NCBI GenBank assembly: GCA_003170875.1
Contig: PMYJ01000062.1
Span: 1-8,338 of the forward strand
Reading direction: 5' to 3'
Length of the DNA stretch: 8,338 nucleotides
Source of the DNA: Candidatus Dormiibacterota bacterium
GTDB taxonomy: Bacteria; Chloroflexota; Dormibacteria; Aeolococcales; Aeolococcaceae
Shown: positions 5,291 to 8,338 of the stretch, in pieces
How the letters are laid out: each line of letters begins with the position of its first letter
Position numbering within the stretch: the first letter of the stretch is position 1
Notes under the pieces: model-generated
What the model saw: only the letters and a program-made list of their open reading frames with translations
Told to the model about the DNA's origin: nothing
Databases searched by the model: none
Translations under genes and position numbers: made by a program

Positions 5291-6649
5291 GTGACAGGAG
5301 TGACCCGCCCAGCGGTGCGGCGTCGCGCCTGGCCTCTCGCCCTCGGGGCGCTGGCGATCGCGATGACCGGGTGCAGCCTGGCCCCGGCGGCCTCGCCGAG
5401 CGCGACATCCACCCCGCGGCCCACCGCCACTCCAGGGGGTCAGCTCACCGTTTCGGGCCCACCCTCCCTCACCGTGACGCCAGCGGACGGGACGGCCGGG
5501 GTCGGCCTCGACGCCACCATCCAGGTGGCCGCCCAGAACGCCACCGTCAGCTCGGTCGCGGTCGTGGAGAACGGCAAGGACGACACGCTGGCCTGGACCA
5601 CCTCCAACGGCAACACCCAGTGGGCCTACGCGGGCGGCCTGGACCTCAACGCCGCCTACACGGTCACCGCGACCGCGGTGAGCACCGCCGGTGGCGAGAC
5701 CGTCGCGACCTCGGCCTTCCACACCATCACGAGCGCCAAGCGGCTGCTGAGCACGGTGCTGTACGTCAGCAACGGCGACACCGTCGGGGTGGCTATGCCG
5801 ATCGAGCTCGAGTTCAACGTTCCCATCCCGCTCGCGGACCAGCCGGGGATCATCGCCCACATCGCGGTGGTCACCAACCCGCCACAGCCGGGCGGCTGGT
5901 ACTGGTTCGACGGCGCGGACGTCCACTACCGCCCCGAGAACTACTGGGAGAGCGGGACCCAGGTGACCGTCGACGCCGACCTCAACGGGGTCGATGCCGG
6001 CAACGGCTACTGGGGACTGGGCAACTGGAGTGAGAGCTTCAGCATCGGGGCCGCTCACCTCACCGTCGTCAACACCCAGACCCGCCAGATGCAGGTCTAC
6101 GACGGTGATTCGGCGACCACCGGCCAGCTCATCGACAGCTGGCCGACCAACACCGGAAAGTCCGGCTACGACACCATCAGCGGCGTCCTGGTGGTCCTCT
6201 ACCACAGCCCGGTGGTGGTGATGAACTCCTGCCAGACCTTCCACACTCCCGCGGCCTGTGGCGGCGCCGACACGTACAACGAGTCGGTGTACGAGGACAC
6301 CGCGGTCTCCGCGGACGGGTACTTCATCCACGCGGCACCGTGGGTCTGCTACGGCGCCAGCTGCAGCCTGTATCCGTACGGCGACACCAACAGCTCCCAC
6401 GGCTGCATCAACCTGAGCACCTACAACGCCACCACCTATTACAACTGGAGCGTGGTCGGCGATCCGGTCCAGGTCGTCGGCAGCGTGCTGGAGGCCTCGT
6501 ACTCCGACGGCGAGGGCGACTGGCAGGTGGGCTGGTCGGATTTCGCCCCGGGCGGGCAGGACGTCCCCTCCAACGCCGCGATGCCGGCCTCGGCGCCGGC
6601 CACCGACGTGGCCACCCCGACCCCGGCGGCGTCGGTCGCCGGCCCCTAG
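5291..6649 (+). CDS. Lipoprotein L,D-transpeptidase with two Ig-like domains (LdtMt2-like, YkuD)
   Basis: The protein has 452 residues and is a secreted, lipid-anchored enzyme that forms 3-3 (L,D) crosslinks in peptidoglycan. Order: a basic n-region and hydrophobic segment (about 7-25), the lipobox AMTGC (Cys28), a Pro/Thr/Ala/Ser linker (about 30-50), Ig-like domain 1 (about 53-147), Ig-like domain 2 (about 150-253, with GGWYWFDGADVHYRPENYW as in mycobacterial homologues), YkuD catalytic domain (about 256-398) with HAAPW (His347) and SHGCINLS (369-376, catalytic Cys372), then a short C-terminal subdomain with GDWQVGW (409-415) and a Pro/Ala/Thr tail. The match to mycobacterial Ldt runs through all domains. 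Oddities are two close Cys pairs (314/323 and 353/358), the second inside an enlarged loop between the catalytic His and Cys. The GTG start at 5291 has AGGA 9 nt upstream; GTG 5300 is possible but would overlap an AGGAG. Confidence 0.93.
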   Translation: MTGVTRPAVRRRAWPLALGALAIAMTGCSLAPAASPSATSTPRPTATPGGQLTVSGPPSLTVTPADGTAGVGLDATIQVAAQNATVSSVAVVENGKDDTLAWTTSNGNTQWAYAGGLDLNAAYTVTATAVSTAGGETVATSAFHTITSAKRLLSTVLYVSNGDTVGVAMPIELEFNVPIPLADQPGIIAHIAVVTNPPQPGGWYWFDGADVHYRPENYWESGTQVTVDADLNGVDAGNGYWGLGNWSESFSIGAAHLTVVNTQTRQMQVYDGDSATTGQLIDSWPTNTGKSGYDTISGVLVVLYHSPVVVMNSCQTFHTPAACGGADTYNESVYEDTAVSADGYFIHAAPWVCYGASCSLYPYGDTNSSHGCINLSTYNATTYYNWSVVGDPVQVVGSVLEASYSDGEGDWQVGWSDFAPGGQDVPSNAAMPASAPATDVATPTPAASVAGP

Positions 6650-6681
6650 CCGCCCGCCGCAGCGGCGCCCGAGTGGGCGGC
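6649..6681. terminator. Possible bidirectional terminator hairpin between convergent genes
   Basis: The outer arms GCCGCCC (6649-6655) and GGGCGGC (6675-6681) are perfectly complementary. A small inner hairpin GCCG-CAG-CGGC occupies 6656-6666. It lies in the 43-nt gap between the transpeptidase and flippase stops, where a shared terminator is expected. There is no T-run on either strand, so it is not a canonical intrinsic terminator. Confidence 0.35.
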
Positions 6682-6692
6682 GAAGCGGTTGG

Positions 6693-8276
6693 TCAGGCCC
6701 GCTGCAGAGCGCGGCGAAGCAGCTGCCGCTCGTCGGGATCGGCGGCGCGCATGAGCCAGAGTGCGGCCAGGTAGATGGCCCCGGCGACGAGCGTGAAGCC
6801 GACGGTCGCGAGCCGGCCCTCGGGATGGACGAGCAGCAGGAAGCCGCCCATCAGCAGGGCGGGGGGCACGATCCGCCAGCTGAGCCGGAGCACCGGGACG
6901 CTCACCCCGAGGTGCCGCAGCACGATCAGCCCGATGACGACCAGGCCGATCTCGGTGGCGGCGGTGCTGGCGCTGGTCACCAGGTAGCCGCTTCCCGGGT
7001 GCAGATGCTCAAAGACCGGGATCAGCACCGCGTTGAGGACGGCATTGACCACCAGGCCGGCTCCAACGATCCAGGCATAGGTGCGCTGCCGGTCCATGGC
7101 GAGCAGCCCGGTCGCGTTGGCGTTGTCGGCGAACATGAAGACGATGGTCACCCCGAGCAGCCGCAATGAGGGGGACGCCTGCGCGGGGAGGTGGAAGAGC
7201 CAAATGTACTGGTCGGCCAGCACGATCACCCCGATGGAGGCCGGCAGCCCGAGCGCGACCAGCGCCTTGAAGAACTTCTGGACCGCGATGACGAGCCGCT
7301 CCGGCGCCTCACGGTGGTACACGGCGAGGAGCGGGAAGACCACGGTGCGGAGCGCAAAGGGGATGACGAGCAGCGCCTGGAACGGCTTGTATGCGGCCTG
7401 GTACCAGCCCACCTCGCAGTAGCTGAGGCTGGTGAGAGTCGGGCAGGCGGTCGGGGTGGAGGGGCCGAAGTGCTGGAGGATCGGGACGTCGATCTGCCAG
7501 TACACCGTGGTGAAGACGTAGCTGACCGCGAGCGGCACGGTCATCACCATCCAGGGACGGATCAGGCCCCACTCGAACCGCCACTTCGGCCGCCAGGCAC
7601 CGGTTGCGACCAGGGCCACCGCGAAGTACGCGGCGGCGGCGAGGTAGCTGAAGGTGTAGGCCCAGATGAAGTAGGCGGTGCCGAGGTCCTTCACGGCGCC
7701 GATCACCACCAATCCGAGCAGCAGCAGGGCCTCGGGGATGATCTCGAGAGCGACGAACTTGACCCGCTGGAGGGCGTAGAAGCTGTTGCGCAGGAGGAGC
7801 TGGAGCCCGGAGCCGACCAGGAGCGCGGCCGAGGCGAGCACCAGGGAGTGCAACCCGACCAGCCAGAGTGCACCGGTCAGCACCAGGATGGCCAGGGCCA
7901 GAAGGGGGATGCGGAGCGACAGCATGTTGTCCAGGTACCGGCCCAGCAGCTCCGGACGGCGGGCACCCTCGCGCAGGTAGAGGGTGCTCAGCCCGAGGTC
8001 GGCGACCACCGACACGATCGCCCCGTAGGTGATCGCCGTCTGCATCTGGCCGAACTTGCCGGCGCCCAGCGAGTCGATGATCACGATCACCGAGCCGAGA
8101 GCCAGCACCCGGGAGGAGAGCTGGGCGGCGAGCATCATCAGCGAGTTGCGCACCCCGCGCAGCCCGCTCCCGGCCCGCAGAACGCCGGGCGCGACCGTCT
8201 GCGCCCCACCGGGAGGGACGGTCTCCGGCGGCGGAGCCACGGCGGGGTCCTCGAAGGCTGGCATCACAGGGTCCAT
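6693..8276 (-). CDS. Polysaccharide/lipid-linked oligosaccharide flippase (Wzx/MOP family)
   Basis: This integral membrane protein of about 527 residues probably moves lipid-linked sugar units across the cytoplasmic membrane for a surface polysaccharide. After a Pro-rich, probably disordered N-terminus of about 40 residues, I count 14 hydrophobic segments, starting about residues 44, 80, 121, 143, 178, 200, 241, 293, 335, 371, 399, 433, 468 and 490. This is the fold of the polysaccharide-biosynthesis branch of the MOP superfamily. MurJ and O-antigen Wzx share it, and the substrate cannot be told apart. Between helices 7 and 8 is an insertion with Cys278 and Cys287, predicted outside the membrane. 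I prefer ATG 8276: codons upstream to 8327 (GTG) end in A or T about a third of the time, far more than the gene body, and an inverted repeat sits there. The frame is open to the right edge, so a longer N-terminus is not excluded. Confidence 0.87.
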   Translation of the reverse strand: MDPVMPAFEDPAVAPPPETVPPGGAQTVAPGVLRAGSGLRGVRNSLMMLAAQLSSRVLALGSVIVIIDSLGAGKFGQMQTAITYGAIVSVVADLGLSTLYLREGARRPELLGRYLDNMLSLRIPLLALAILVLTGALWLVGLHSLVLASAALLVGSGLQLLLRNSFYALQRVKFVALEIIPEALLLLGLVVIGAVKDLGTAYFIWAYTFSYLAAAAYFAVALVATGAWRPKWRFEWGLIRPWMVMTVPLAVSYVFTTVYWQIDVPILQHFGPSTPTACPTLTSLSYCEVGWYQAAYKPFQALLVIPFALRTVVFPLLAVYHREAPERLVIAVQKFFKALVALGLPASIGVIVLADQYIWLFHLPAQASPSLRLLGVTIVFMFADNANATGLLAMDRQRTYAWIVGAGLVVNAVLNAVLIPVFEHLHPGSGYLVTSASTAATEIGLVVIGLIVLRHLGVSVPVLRLSWRIVPPALLMGGFLLLVHPEGRLATVGFTLVAGAIYLAALWLMRAADPDERQLLRRALQRA

Positions 8277-8291
8277 CGGCCGGCCATTGTC

Positions 8292-8306
8292 GCCCGTAGA
8301 ACGGGC
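8292..8306. repeat. Perfect inverted repeat just upstream of the flippase
   Basis: GCCCGT-AGA-ACGGGC is a 6-bp perfect dyad with a 3-nt centre. On the minus strand it directly precedes GACAAT (8286-8291), a 4-of-6 match to the -10 consensus, which ends 9 nt before the ATG at 8276. This arrangement suits an operator overlapping a promoter. If translation really starts at 8327 or further right, the repeat would be coding instead. Confidence 0.3.
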
Positions 8307-8338
8307 TCCGGTGCCAGAAGGGTTCACCGCGGCCGCTG

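Noticed and set aside
5210..6400. A 396-codon minus-strand frame over the transpeptidase
   Set aside because: Val/Gly/Asp-rich shadow of the plus-strand gene, whose catalytic motif is intact; no signal peptide or domain.

Overview
The window is very GC-rich, with almost every codon ending in G or C. It carries seven protein genes packed closely together. I saw no tRNA, rRNA, CRISPR array, insertion sequence or phage gene. The L,D-transpeptidase has the two-Ig-domain layout of mycobacterial LdtMt2, the thiolase and hydrolases look actinobacterial, and two genes appear to be leaderless. Together these point to a high-GC Gram-positive-type (Terrabacteria) organism: an actinomycete, or a soil lineage near Chloroflexota/Dormibacterota. 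The sequence alone does not decide between them.

Left part, minus strand: an AlkK/FadD-type acyl-CoA ligase starts at 1055 and runs off the left edge, so its C-terminal domain is missing. Upstream of it on the same strand, 135 nt away, is an alpha/beta hydrolase (1191-1988). The 135 nt gap holds three contiguous 11-nt repeats that look like a regulator site.

Middle, plus strand: a second, unrelated alpha/beta hydrolase (2161-2940) is transcribed divergently from the first. It is followed by a PLP-dependent threonine/serine dehydratase-like enzyme (3002-3994) and a degradative-type thiolase (3987-5150) whose start overlaps the dehydratase stop. The hydrolase and the dehydratase each have an extended -10 box (TGCTAnnTT) ending 7-8 nt before the ATG, which suggests leaderless transcripts and a separate promoter for the dehydratase-thiolase pair. 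The ligase, thiolase and hydrolases fit fatty-acid or other acyl-CoA catabolism. 2-Oxobutyrate from the dehydratase could feed propionyl-CoA, but that link is inference.

Right part, cell envelope: a lipoprotein L,D-transpeptidase (5291-6649) meets, tail to tail across 43 nt, a 14-helix lipid-linked polysaccharide flippase (minus strand, 6693 to about 8276). Both act at or across the membrane in wall or surface-polymer assembly, but they are convergent and not co-transcribed.

I found no clear undescribed multi-gene system. The points most worth a second look are the paired leaderless promoters, the 11-nt phased repeats, the cysteine-bearing insertion in the transpeptidase active-site loop, the dehydratase-thiolase coupling, and the missing canonical acid in the first hydrolase.
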